Below, piece after piece: positions 44,319 to 52,941 of a DNA stretch of 64,000 nt. Source of the stretch: Sphingomonas sp. ERG5 (GTDB lineage Bacteria > Pseudomonadota > Alphaproteobacteria > Sphingomonadales > Sphingomonadaceae); NCBI RefSeq assembly GCF_000803065.1, contig NZ_JSXI01000018.1:124001-188000 (forward strand). Reading direction: 5' to 3'. Below the pieces are notes generated by a model. The model was given only the letters and a program-made list of their open reading frames with translations. It did no database searches and was not told where the DNA came from. Position numbers and translations under genes: made by a program. Each line of letters opens with the position of its first letter. The first letter of the stretch is position 1.

Positions 44319-46087
44319 GCCGCCTCCCGGATCACCTGCAGGAACGCCTCGCCATAAGCCTCGAGCTTGCGCGCGCCAACGCCGGAGATGCGGCCCAGCG
44401 CGGCGGCATTGGGGGGGCGCGAGGTCGCCATCTCGCGCAGTACCGAATCGTGGAAGATGACATAGGGCGGCACGCTCGCCTCCGCTGCCAGCGCGCGGCG
44501 CTTGGCGCGCAGTGCTTCGAACAACGGGTCACCGGTCGGATTGGCCGCCGTGCTGGCCCCGCCACGACGACGGCGCTCGCGCTTCGGTTGGACGATCAGC
44601 GCCACTTCGGCCTCGCCCTTCAGGATCGCCTTGGCCTCGGGCCCGAACTCCAGCCCGCCGAAATCATTGGCGCGCAGCGCGTCGCGCAGCAGCAGCGCAC
44701 GCGCCACCGGCTTGATCAGCGCGGCTTCCTCGGGCGAGGAGGCAATGCCGAACACGCCCAGCGCTTCATGCCCGTTCATCAGGCTGCGCTCGCTCGACTG
44801 ACCGGTCAGGATGCTTTCGATATAGCCGACGCCGAAGCTTTGCCCGGTGCGAAACACCGCGGAGAGGAATTTGCGCGCCACTTCGGTCGCATCGACCGCG
44901 CTCGGCGGGCTCAGACAATTGTCGCAATTGCCGCAATTCTCCGGTGCATCGTCGCCGAAATGCTTGAGCAGGATGCGCCGTCGGCACCCCGCCGTCTCGA
45001 CCAGCGCGCCGAGCGCGGTCAGCCGGGTGCGCTCACCGGCCTGGCGATGCGGCTCCACCTCCGAAATGCGTTGCCGCGCCTTGGCGAAATCCTCCGCGCC
45101 CCAGAACAGATGTGCGATGGCGGGATCGCCGTCGCGACCGGCGCGGCCGGTCTCCTGATAATAGGATTCGATCGATTTGGGCATGCCGGCATGCGCGACG
45201 AAGCGCACATCGGGCTTGTCGATACCCATGCCGAACGCGACCGTCGCGACGATCACCATATCCTCGCTGGCGACGAAATCGGCCTGGTTCCTCGACCGGA
45301 CATGCGGTTCGAGCCCGGCATGATAGGGGCGCGTCGCGCGGCCCGTGGCGGCGAGTTTCTCGGCCAACTGCTCCACACCCTTGCGTGTCTGGGCATAAAC
45401 GATGCCCGGGCCCGGCTGCTCGGCGATCAGGTCGGCGATCTGCCGTGTCGTATTGTCCTTCGGGCTGATCATGTAGCGGATATTGGGCCGGTCGAAGCCG
45501 GCGACGATCATGCCCTCGCGGGGAATACCGAGCTGATCGAGGATGTCCGCGCGCGTCACGGCGTCGGCGGTCGCGGTCAGCGCGAGGCGGGGAACATCCG
45601 GGAAATGATCGAGCAGCGGGCGGAGCAAGCGGTAATCGGGGCGGAAATCATGCCCCCATTCGGACACGCAATGCGCTTCGTCGATCGCGAACAACGCGAG
45701 CGGCGCCTGACCCAGAAGATTGCGGAAACTCTCGCCCGATGCGCGTTCCGGCGCGACATAGAGCAGGTCGAGGTCGCCGCGCCGGAAGCGCGCGATCGTC
45801 TCCATCTGGTCGGTATCGACCGAGGTCAATGTCGCCGCACGGATGCCCACCGCCGATGCCGCGCGCAACTGGTCGTGCATCAGCGCGATCAGCGGCGAGA
45901 CGACCACGCACGTACCCTCGAGCGCCACGGCGGGCAGCTGATAGCAGAGCGACTTGCCCGCCCCGGTCGGCATCACCGCCAGCGTATTCTCGGCCGCGAG
46001 CACGCGGTCGACCACTTGCCGCTGTACCCCGCGAAACTCGGGAAAGCCGAAAGTGGATTGCAGGACGGGCAGGGGATCGATCGACAT
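44315..46087 (-). CDS. recQ: ATP-dependent DNA helicase RecQ
   Basis: A 590-residue 3-prime to 5-prime helicase for recombination repair. Visible: the motif-0 region FGFPEFRGVQRQVVDRVL, Walker A PTGAGKS at 40-46, AIDEAHCVSEWGHDFRPDY (motif II plus aromatic loop), YYQETGRAGRDG (motif VI), the RQC zinc cluster ending in CGNCDNC, winged helix, and a C-terminal HRDC domain ending AYGEAFLQVI. Full length. The ATG at 46087 is preferred to a longer start because it sits at the family position. Confidence 0.97.
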   Translation of the reverse strand: MSIDPLPVLQSTFGFPEFRGVQRQVVDRVLAAENTLAVMPTGAGKSLCYQLPAVALEGTCVVVSPLIALMHDQLRAASAVGIRAATLTSVDTDQMETIARFRRGDLDLLYVAPERASGESFRNLLGQAPLALFAIDEAHCVSEWGHDFRPDYRLLRPLLDHFPDVPRLALTATADAVTRADILDQLGIPREGMIVAGFDRPNIRYMISPKDNTTRQIADLIAEQPGPGIVYAQTRKGVEQLAEKLAATGRATRPYHAGLEPHVRSRNQADFVASEDMVIVATVAFGMGIDKPDVRFVAHAGMPKSIESYYQETGRAGRDGDPAIAHLFWGAEDFAKARQRISEVEPHRQAGERTRLTALGALVETAGCRRRILLKHFGDDAPENCGNCDNCLSPPSAVDATEVARKFLSAVFRTGQSFGVGYIESILTGQSSERSLMNGHEALGVFGIASSPEEAALIKPVARALLLRDALRANDFGGLEFGPEAKAILKGEAEVALIVQPKRERRRRGGASTAANPTGDPLFEALRAKRRALAAEASVPPYVIFHDSVLREMATSRPPNAAALGRISGVGARKLEAYGEAFLQVIREAA

Positions 46088-46132
46088 TGCTGCCGACCTA
46101 GAAGCCCCTGCCGTCAATCGCAACGGCGACGC

Positions 46133-48259
46133 CTATTTCGCGTTCAGCCCGAGATAGTCCAGCATCGGACCGACATCGGGATCCTTGCCGTAGAAGGTCT
46201 TGAACATCGGCCCATAATCCTGGGTATGGCCGCGCGACAGGATCAGGTCGCGGAAGCGCTGGCCATTGGCGCGGGTCAGCCCGCCATTGGCGACGAACCA
46301 GGCATAGGCGTCATGGTCGAGCATCTGCGTCCAGGCATAGGCATAATAGCCCGCGGCATAGCCGCCGCCCCAGATGTGCGAGAAATAGCTGCTGCGATAG
46401 CGCGGCGGGACCTTGTCGGTCTCCAGCCCCATCGCCGCCAGCGCTTTAACCTCGAACGCATCGACATCCTGTTTCGGCGCATCGGCGGGCAGCGAATGCC
46501 ATGCCATGTCGAGCTGCGCGGCCTCCAGCGCTTCGCCAGTGGTATAGCCCTGGTTGAATGTCGCCGACCTGCGGATCTTGTCGACCAGCGCCTGCGGCAT
46601 CGCCGCCCCGGTCTGATAATTCACCGCATAATGCGCCAGCACCTTGGGATCGAGCGCCCAATGTTCGTTGAACTGCGACGGGAATTCGACGAAATCGCGC
46701 GCCGTGTTGGTGCCCGACAGACTCGGATAGACCTGGTCCGCAAACAGGCCGTGCAACGCATGGCCGAATTCATGGAACATGGTCGTTACATCGTCGAAGC
46801 TGATCAGCGCCGGCTTGCCCGCCGCCGGCTTGGTGAAATTGGCCACATTATAGATCACCGGCTTGGTGCCGAGCAGCTTGGACTGGCCGACAAAGTTCGA
46901 CATCCACGCGCCGCCCGACTTGTTGTCGCGCTTCCAGTAATCGAAATACATCAGGCCGATGGTCGTGCCGTTCGCCTCGGACACCTCGAACACGCGGACA
47001 TCGGGATTATAGACCGGGATGTCCCTGCGCTCCTTGAAGCTGATCCCGTAAAGCTGGTTCGCGGCATAGAAAACGCCGTCTTTCAATACCTTGTCGATCT
47101 CGAAATAGGGTTTCAACTGGTCTGCGTCCAGGTCGTATTTGGCCTTGCGCACCTGGTCGGAATAGAAATCCCAATCCCAGGGCTTCAGCTCGAAAGCGCC
47201 GCCGGTCTCCTTGATCCGCGCCTGGATCTCGGCCGCTTCGCTGCGCTGCTTTGCCGATAAAGCGGGGCCGAACTGCTTGAGGAAATTGCTGGCCGCGCCC
47301 GGCGTCTTCGCCATCTGGTCGACCAGGACATAATCGGCAAAGGTCGGGAAACCGAGCAATTTGGCCTTTTGCGCGCGCAGCACCGCCAGTTCGGCGATGG
47401 TGGCGCGGGTGTCGTTGGCGTCGCCCTGTTCGGTGCGCGTCCAGCTTTTCTCGAACAATGCCTGGCGCGTGGCGCGATCGGTCAGCGACGCGAGCGCCGG
47501 CTGCTGCGTGGTGTTCTGCAGCGGCAGCACCCATTTGCCTTTCAGCCCACGATCCGTGGCGGCCTTCGCCGCGGCGGCGATGCCGTCGGCGCCAAGTCCG
47601 TCGAGCTTCTTCACATCGTCGACCACCAGCCCGCCGACCTTGGTCGCGGCGAGCAATTTCTGCTGGAATGCGGTCTGCAGCGACGCGATCTGTGTGTTGA
47701 GCGCACGCAGGCTGGTCTGGTCGGCGGCCGACAGCTGCGCCCCGGCGCGCACGAACTGCTGATAATCGACCTCGAGCAATTGTGCCTGTTCAGGGGTCAG
47801 CTTGAGCGTCGCCTTTTGATCATACAGCGCCTTGACCCGCGCGAAGAGCTTGGCGTTGAGATAGATCGCATCGGAATGCGCGGTCAGCTTGGGCGAGATT
47901 TCGGTATCGATCGCCTGCAGCGCGTCATTGGTATCCGCCGAGCTGAGCGCGGAAAAGACCTGGCTGACTCGGCCGAGCATCTGGCCTGATCGTTCCAGCG
48001 CGGCGATCGTGTTGTCGAAGGTCGGGGCGGCCGGGTTGTTGGCGATGATCGCGATCTCGACCAGCTGCTGCTTCATGCCTTGCGCGAACGCCGGCAGATA
48101 GTCGCTGTCCTTGATCTTGCGGAAATCGGGCGCCTGGTACGGCAAGCCGCTTGCCGTGGCGAAGGGGTTGGCGCGCGCCGGCGCCGCTGCGCTGCTGGCG
48201 GGCGCACTCCACAACGTGGCGGCAAGGGCGGTGGTGGTAAGCAAACGTGTGACGATCAT
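46133..48259 (-). CDS. M3-family oligopeptidase (peptidyl-dipeptidase Dcp type), exported
   Basis: A 708-residue zinc peptidase with an N-terminal signal peptide (MIVTRLLTTTALAATLWSAPASSA), so it acts in the periplasm. The metal motif FHEFGHALHG lies near residue 496, with the third ligand region FVEFPSQFNEHW behind it, and the end holds GYYAYAWTQMLDHDAY. It trims short peptides. ATG at 48259 is chosen because AAGGA lies six bases upstream, whereas the ATG at 48265 directly abuts that site. Related enzymes without a signal are cytosolic; several Sphingomonads carry the exported form. Confidence 0.93.
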   Translation of the reverse strand: MIVTRLLTTTALAATLWSAPASSAAAPARANPFATASGLPYQAPDFRKIKDSDYLPAFAQGMKQQLVEIAIIANNPAAPTFDNTIAALERSGQMLGRVSQVFSALSSADTNDALQAIDTEISPKLTAHSDAIYLNAKLFARVKALYDQKATLKLTPEQAQLLEVDYQQFVRAGAQLSAADQTSLRALNTQIASLQTAFQQKLLAATKVGGLVVDDVKKLDGLGADGIAAAAKAATDRGLKGKWVLPLQNTTQQPALASLTDRATRQALFEKSWTRTEQGDANDTRATIAELAVLRAQKAKLLGFPTFADYVLVDQMAKTPGAASNFLKQFGPALSAKQRSEAAEIQARIKETGGAFELKPWDWDFYSDQVRKAKYDLDADQLKPYFEIDKVLKDGVFYAANQLYGISFKERRDIPVYNPDVRVFEVSEANGTTIGLMYFDYWKRDNKSGGAWMSNFVGQSKLLGTKPVIYNVANFTKPAAGKPALISFDDVTTMFHEFGHALHGLFADQVYPSLSGTNTARDFVEFPSQFNEHWALDPKVLAHYAVNYQTGAAMPQALVDKIRRSATFNQGYTTGEALEAAQLDMAWHSLPADAPKQDVDAFEVKALAAMGLETDKVPPRYRSSYFSHIWGGGYAAGYYAYAWTQMLDHDAYAWFVANGGLTRANGQRFRDLILSRGHTQDYGPMFKTFYGKDPDVGPMLDYLGLNAK

Positions 48260-48330
48260 GGCCATTCCTTGGGGAGTTCAGGCGTGTCTTGTTGGTCGCG
48301 TGGCGGCGAACGGCAAGTGAAATCGACCCA

Positions 48331-50166
48331 TTACTCCGCCGCCATCACCCCGTCCTCATCGGCGCGCTCCTGCGCCTGGCGGTTCCACATTTCGGCATAG
48401 AGCCCGCCCTTGCGCAGCAGCTTGGCATGCGTGCCGCGTTCGACCACCTGACCCGCCTCGAGCACGACGATCTCGTCGGCATTGACCACGGTCGACAGGC
48501 GGTGGGCGATGACGATCGTGGTGCGCCGCGCGGAAATCGCCTCGAGCGTGTCCTGGATCTCGCCCTCGGTGCGGCTGTCGAGCGCACTGGTCGCTTCGTC
48601 GAGGATCAGGATCGGCGGATTCTTGAGCAGGGTGCGGGCGATCGCCACGCGCTGCTTCTCGCCGCCCGACAATTTCAAGCCGCGTTCGCCGACCCGTGTC
48701 TGATACCCGTCGCTCTGGCCCTCGATGAACCCGGCGATCGCCGCACCGCGCGCGGCGGTTTCGATCTCGTCCTGATCCGCGCCTTCACGGCCATAAGCGA
48801 TATTGTAGCCGATCGTGTCGTTGAACAGCACCGTGTCCTGCGGCACGATGCCGATCGCGGCGCGCAGGCTCGCCTGGGTGACCTGTGCGATGTCCTGGTC
48901 GTCGATCGTGATGCGGCCACCGGTCAGATCGTAGAAACGGTACATCAGCCGTGCGAGCGTGGACTTGCCCGCGCCCGACGGCCCGACCACCGCCAGCGTA
49001 TGGCCGGCCGGGATATTGAGGTCGATGCCCTTCAGGATTTCGCGCCCGCCATTTTCCGGATCGTCATAGCCGAATCGCACATCCTCGAACCGGACATGGC
49101 CCTTGTCGACGACCAGCGCCGTCGCACCCGGTGCATCGACCACTTCCGAGGGCGTATCGATCAGGTCGAACATCGACCCCATGTCGATCACGCCCTGGCG
49201 GATCGTGCGATAGACCATGCCGAGCAGGTCGAGCGGGCGGAACAGCTGGGCGAGCAGAGTCGAGACGAGCACCACGTTACCAGCGGTAAAGCGCCCGCTG
49301 CTCCAGCCCCACACCACCAGCCCCATGCCGAACGCCATCATCATGTTGGTGATCAGCGCCTGGCCGATATTGAGCCAGGCGAGCGAATTCTCGCTGCGCA
49401 CCGCGGCGCTGGCATAGGCCGCCATCGCCGCATCGTAGCGCTTCGCCTCGCGTTCCTCGGCGCCGAAATATTTCACCGTTTCGAAATTGAGCAATGAATC
49501 GACCGCATGGCTGACCGCGCCGGTGTCGAGGTCGTTCATCTGCGTGCGCAGCGCCGCGCGCCAGTCGGTCACCGCGCGGGTGAAGGCGATATAGGCGACC
49601 ACCATGATCAGCGTGGCCGTGACCAGCCAGCCGCCGAATTTGGTCCAGAAGATGCCGACCACCATGGCCAGCTCAAGCACGGTCGGCGCAATGTTGAAGA
49701 GCAGGAAATAGAGCATCGTGTCGATACTCTTGGTGCCGCGCTCGACCACCTTGGTGACCGCGCCGGTGCGCCGTTCGAGATGGAAGCGCAGCGACAATTG
49801 GTGAAGGTGGCGGAACACCGTCGCGGCGAGCCGCCGGGTCGCATCCTGGCCGACACGCTCGAACACCGTGTTGCGCAGATTGTCGAACAGCACCGATCCG
49901 AAACGCGCGGCGGCATAGCCGATGACCAAGGCGAGGATCAGCGTCGTTGCGCTGCGGTCGCCTTTGGCCATGCCGTCGACCGCGCCCTGCAGCGCGAACG
50001 GGGCGCCATATACCTGCACCACCTTCGACACGACGACCAGCGACATCGCCAGCACGATGCGCAAGCGCAGCGCCGGCGCATCGGCGGGCCAGAGATACGG
50101 GAGGAACCGCCGGAGCGTCGGCAGGAGCGGACGCTCTCGGGATGTCGGTTCGGTCATTGGCGGCAT
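48331..50166 (-). CDS. Atm1/HMT1-type ABC exporter, fused permease-ATPase
   Basis: A 611-residue half-transporter. Six membrane helices (about 35-330) include the Atm1 signature LLNFETVKYFGAE. The ATPase domain has Walker A VVGPSGAGKST, signature LKLSGGEKQRVAIAR, Walker B LILDEATSALD and the switch His in VIAHRLS. Bacterial members such as NaAtm1 of Novosphingobium export glutathione-linked metals or glutathione persulfide, helping heavy-metal resistance. Two possible ATGs lie at 50166 and 50157. It follows the peptidase on the same strand and is divergent from the 76-residue protein gene. Confidence 0.94.
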   Translation of the reverse strand: MPPMTEPTSRERPLLPTLRRFLPYLWPADAPALRLRIVLAMSLVVVSKVVQVYGAPFALQGAVDGMAKGDRSATTLILALVIGYAAARFGSVLFDNLRNTVFERVGQDATRRLAATVFRHLHQLSLRFHLERRTGAVTKVVERGTKSIDTMLYFLLFNIAPTVLELAMVVGIFWTKFGGWLVTATLIMVVAYIAFTRAVTDWRAALRTQMNDLDTGAVSHAVDSLLNFETVKYFGAEEREAKRYDAAMAAYASAAVRSENSLAWLNIGQALITNMMMAFGMGLVVWGWSSGRFTAGNVVLVSTLLAQLFRPLDLLGMVYRTIRQGVIDMGSMFDLIDTPSEVVDAPGATALVVDKGHVRFEDVRFGYDDPENGGREILKGIDLNIPAGHTLAVVGPSGAGKSTLARLMYRFYDLTGGRITIDDQDIAQVTQASLRAAIGIVPQDTVLFNDTIGYNIAYGREGADQDEIETAARGAAIAGFIEGQSDGYQTRVGERGLKLSGGEKQRVAIARTLLKNPPILILDEATSALDSRTEGEIQDTLEAISARRTTIVIAHRLSTVVNADEIVVLEAGQVVERGTHAKLLRKGGLYAEMWNRQAQERADEDGVMAAE

Positions 50167-50282
50167 AGGGATGCTATGTAGGTCACCCGTACCGCCGGTG
50201 AAAGGTCAATCCCCCGGACAATCATTTCATGGAACCGGAGTGTCGGTTCATCGATTTATGCCCGTGATACGGGAGACGAGAC

Positions 50283-50513
50283 ATGGAACCGCTGTTCTAC
50301 GTCATGGCGATCATGGGATGTTCGGACGGCAGCGCCAATTGCGCCGAGGCGCGGGTCGAATCCGCGCGCTATGCGACGATCCAGCAATGCCAGGCGGCGA
50401 TGCCCGCGGCGCTCACTCGCAACAGCGATATCGACTATCCGGTGGTCAGCGCCGCCTGCCGCGCGAATGGGGAGCGCATGGTGCAGCTGAAGCAGGATCG
50501 CCGCACCAGCTGA
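50283..50513 (+). CDS. Small Cys-rich conserved hypothetical protein
   Basis: A 76-residue protein opening MEPLFYVMAIMGCSDG, with four Cys (at about 13, 20, 36 and 59) that could form two disulfides if exported. The hydrophobic front is too short for a normal signal peptide but may be a membrane anchor. Proteins with this MEPLFYVMAI start are a pattern I associate with Sphingomonads; function unknown. A hairpin terminator follows, so it is probably a single-gene transcript. Confidence 0.68.
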   Translation: MEPLFYVMAIMGCSDGSANCAEARVESARYATIQQCQAAMPAALTRNSDIDYPVVSAACRANGERMVQLKQDRRTS

Positions 50514-50549
50514 ACGCGATTGGCCGGGTCCCGGCGAGCTGATAGATCG

Positions 50550-50580
50550 GCCCCTGTCGTTCGGACGATGGGGGCTTTTT
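50550..50580 (+). terminator. Terminator-like hairpin ending at the start of the next gene
   Basis: GCCCCTGTCG pairs with CGATGGGGGC (10 bp with two G-U pairs) around the loop TTCGGA, then TTTTT. It ends the 76-residue protein gene. The 3-prime arm GGGGG is also the only ribosome-binding-like site for the ATG at 50582, seven bases downstream. Confidence 0.8.
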
Positions 50581-50581
50581 C

Positions 50582-50998
50582 ATGGGCAAGCGGATCTTGA
50601 GCGTCGTCCTCGGCGCGATTGCCGCAATGGCGATCGTCTCGCTGGTCGAACTGCTGGCCGGGAGGCTCTATCCACTCGGCGGGGAACTCGACGTCGCCGA
50701 TGCCGATGCCGCCGCTGCGATCATGGGTGCCGCACCGTTTCCGGCGAAGCTGCTGGTGGTGCTGGCCTGGTTTCTCGGTGCGCTTGGCGGTGCCTGGCTG
50801 GCGTTGCGGATTTCGGACTGGCGCTGGTCGGGCTGGATCATTGCCTTGCTGGTTGTTGCCGGCGCCATCACCATGATCGTGATGCTGCCCCATCCGCTCT
50901 GGATGCAGGCCTGCGCGATCGTCATGCCGCTGATCGGCGGATGGATCGCGGTGCGCGTTCACCACAAGCCCTATCCGGGGGAACCGTTACTCGGTTGA
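50582..50998 (+). CDS. Four-helix membrane protein, unknown
   Basis: A 138-residue integral membrane protein with four hydrophobic segments (IAAMAIVSLVELLAG; LLVVLAWFLGALGGAWLAL; IIALLVVAGAITMIVML; ACAIVMPLIGGWIAV). No recognised motif. It starts two bases after the T-tract of a terminator, so either it is read by leaky transcription or has a promoter inside the 76-residue gene. It converges with the 67-residue gene across another hairpin. Confidence 0.75.
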   Translation: MGKRILSVVLGAIAAMAIVSLVELLAGRLYPLGGELDVADADAAAAIMGAAPFPAKLLVVLAWFLGALGGAWLALRISDWRWSGWIIALLVVAGAITMIVMLPHPLWMQACAIVMPLIGGWIAVRVHHKPYPGEPLLG

Positions 50999-51002
50999 AA
51001 CG

Positions 51003-51025
51003 GGCCTGTTTTGCGGAAACAGGCC
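51003..51025. terminator. Hairpin between convergent genes
   Basis: GGCCTGTTT (51003-51011), loop TGCGG, AAACAGGCC (51017-51025). A perfect 9-bp stem rich in T on one side and A on the other, suited to terminate in both directions. Confidence 0.65.
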
Positions 51026-51228
51026 TATTCTGCTGAAACAGGGTCGCGCTCGATCGGCAGCGACCAGCGGATCTGGTCGCGCAGCAGGGCTTCGAGCTCC
51101 TGCGCCCCGACATTATGCGCGGCAGCGCGTTTGCGCAGCAATGACGCCAGCAGCGCCGCCCGGCTAGGGGGTTCGGGCCGGGCGGCGCGCCCCTGCGCCA
51201 GAGCGCGGGACAAGCGAAGGGATAGCAT
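51025..51228 (-). CDS. Small basic hypothetical protein downstream of crtB
   Basis: A 67-residue, Arg/Ala-rich, helical protein (LSRALAQGRAARP, then ALLASLLRKRAAAHNVGAQELEALLRDQIRWSLPIE). The internal helical half looks like a small protein-binding module. No family recognised. It lies 120 bases downstream of crtB on the same strand and could be the tail of the carotenoid transcript. The stop overlaps the bidirectional hairpin. Confidence 0.5.
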   Translation of the reverse strand: MLSLRLSRALAQGRAARPEPPSRAALLASLLRKRAAAHNVGAQELEALLRDQIRWSLPIERDPVSAE

Positions 51229-51348
51229 GGTCACGTCGCCAGCGATGCTGGATACGGGGTAACCAATCGGTGACTGATAATGGTTAGCGCGGCATTGTCC
51301 GGTTCGATTCAGGATCTCGCGGGCCCGAATCCGCGGTTTCATGACCTT

Positions 51349-52299
51349 TCAGACGCGCGGTCGTGTCCATAATGCCGGGCTGCGCGGCGCGTCCGGATAG
51401 AGCGCCCGCCGCCTTATGGCCTGGCCCAGGGCACGACCGATAAAACCGATCTTCGCTACCTTGGACGTCGTCACGCGGTGATCCCAGGCATGCTCGCCAC
51501 TCGCGGCGACCTTGCGCGCGATCGCACCATAGATGCCGGCAGCCGACAACACCGCCCAGGCCGATCGCAGGTCGAGCTTCGTCGTCCCAATCCGCGAACT
51601 TGCCTCGAACAAAGCGGCGCGATCGGCCAGCCGCCGCGCCAGCACCGCCAGACGGCCGCGAAATGGCGGCTTCATATGCTGGCCGGGCGGGATATCCATT
51701 TCGACCAGCCAGTCCTCGGGCACATAGCAGCGCCCGACCCGGTCATCTTCTTCGATATCGCGGGCGATATTGGCGAGTTGAAACGCCATGCCCAGGTCGC
51801 ACGCGCGGTCGAGCGTCGCGTCATCGTCGGGCGACACGCCCATGATCACCGCCATCATGCAGCCGACGACGCCGGCGACATGATAGCAATATGTGTAGAG
51901 ATCCGCCTCGGAACGCGGCCGCCAGTCGCGCGCGTCGAGCGCAAATCCTTCGATCAGGTCGCGCGCGAATTCGTGCGGCAGACGCGTCTCGGCCGCGACG
52001 ATGCGCAGTGCGTCGAACGCGGGGTCGTCGACATGCTCGCCGGCCAGCGCCGCTTCGGTCATCGCCCGCATGCGCTCGAGCCGTTCCGGCGCGTCGGTCA
52101 CGACGCTCATGTCATGGCCATGGTCCTGCCCGTCGGCGATGTCGTCGCAGGCACGGCACCAGGCATAAAGCAGCCAGGCGCGTTCGCGTGTCGCGGGGCC
52201 GAACAATGTGCTGGCGGTCGCGAAGCTCTTCGATCCGCGTGCGATCGAGTCCCGCGCCGCGATGACGACCGCGGCGCGGGCGGGGAGGGCCAGGCTCAT
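51349..52299 (-). CDS. crtB: Phytoene synthase
   Basis: A 316-residue squalene/phytoene synthase that joins two geranylgeranyl diphosphates head to head. Both Asp-rich motifs are present: DDIAD at 52-56 and DIEED at 181-185 (QLANIARDIEED). SIARGSKSFATAS and the front WCRACDD match CrtB rather than squalene synthase. It is the last crt gene of the cluster, 61 bases behind the LOG gene, with a perfect hairpin directly before its ribosome site. ATG at 52299. Confidence 0.95.
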   Translation of the reverse strand: MSLALPARAAVVIAARDSIARGSKSFATASTLFGPATRERAWLLYAWCRACDDIADGQDHGHDMSVVTDAPERLERMRAMTEAALAGEHVDDPAFDALRIVAAETRLPHEFARDLIEGFALDARDWRPRSEADLYTYCYHVAGVVGCMMAVIMGVSPDDDATLDRACDLGMAFQLANIARDIEEDDRVGRCYVPEDWLVEMDIPPGQHMKPPFRGRLAVLARRLADRAALFEASSRIGTTKLDLRSAWAVLSAAGIYGAIARKVAASGEHAWDHRVTTSKVAKIGFIGRALGQAIRRRALYPDAPRSPALWTRPRV

Positions 52300-52309
52300 C
52301 TTATTCTTT

Positions 52310-52326
52310 CCGCTCGGAACGAGCGG
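52310..52326 (-). promoter_or_regulatory. Hairpin at the crtB ribosome-binding site
   Basis: On the minus strand CCGCTCG-TTC-CGAGCGG forms a perfect 7-bp stem, ending 10 bases before the crtB ATG. The 3-prime arm and the following GGAAAG contain the only plausible Shine-Dalgarno, so the fold could limit crtB translation. Confidence 0.5.
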
Positions 52327-52359
52327 GGGGATGGAATGTGCACTGCGACGAGGAAAAAC

Positions 52360-52941
52360 TCACAGGTCGGACGCGCTCATCGTCGTGATCGCCTTGATCG
52401 GCTGGCTGTCGGCCATCTTCGCCAGCAACCCGTCGATCGCGGTATCGACGATCAGCAGGCCCTGATGCTGCGCGCGCACGAAACCGACGTCACCCATCTT
52501 GTGCCAGAAGGCGACCAGATGGTCGTAATAGCCGGCGACATTGAGCAGTCCGACCGGCTTGGCATGATAGCCGAGCTGCGCCCAGCTCATCGCTTCCCAC
52601 AACTCGTCCATTGTTCCCGTCCCGCCGGGCAGGTTGACGAAGCCGTCGGACAGGTCGGTAAAGGCCTGTTTGCGCTGGTGCATCGTCTCGACGACATGCA
52701 GTTCGGTGCAGCCTCTGTGCGCGACCTCAATGTCGACCAGCGCCTGAGTGATGATCCCGATCACTTCGCCGCCCGCCGCCAGCGCGCTGTCGGCGACTGC
52801 GCCCATCAGCCCGAGCCGCCCGCCGCCATAAACCACACCGATGCCGCGCTCGGCGAGCAGGCGGCCGACGTCACGGGCGGCCTCGATATAGACTGGGTCG
52901 GCGGGGGTGGCGGACCCGCAATAAATGGCAAGACGCTTCAT
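52360..52941 (-). CDS. LOG-family nucleotide phosphoribohydrolase (TIGR00730)
   Basis: A 193-residue protein of the Lonely-Guy family: AIYCGSATPADPVY at the start, GIGVVYGGGRLGLMGAVAD, HQRKQAFTDLSDGFVNLPGGTGTMDELWE (read as the R-K and PGGxGTxxE active-site motifs) and WAQLGYHAKPVGLLN. Such enzymes release a base from its nucleoside monophosphate, and in plants activate cytokinins. It lies within the carotenoid operon: its ATG overlaps the crtI stop by 4 bp and crtB follows. Why it is there is unclear. Confidence 0.92.
   Translation of the reverse strand: MKRLAIYCGSATPADPVYIEAARDVGRLLAERGIGVVYGGGRLGLMGAVADSALAAGGEVIGIITQALVDIEVAHRGCTELHVVETMHQRKQAFTDLSDGFVNLPGGTGTMDELWEAMSWAQLGYHAKPVGLLNVAGYYDHLVAFWHKMGDVGFVRAQHQGLLIVDTAIDGLLAKMADSQPIKAITTMSASDL

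Noticed and set aside
44108..47260. A 1050-codon open frame on the plus strand across recQ and the M3 peptidase
   Set aside because: It is antisense to two intact genes with clear catalytic motifs, is rich in Arg/Gln/Gly/His as expected from the complement of GC-rich codons, and has no domain or start signals.
51290..51330. A tRNA-like GGTTCGATTC segment
   Set aside because: No matching acceptor stem, anticodon arm or D arm can be folded around it.
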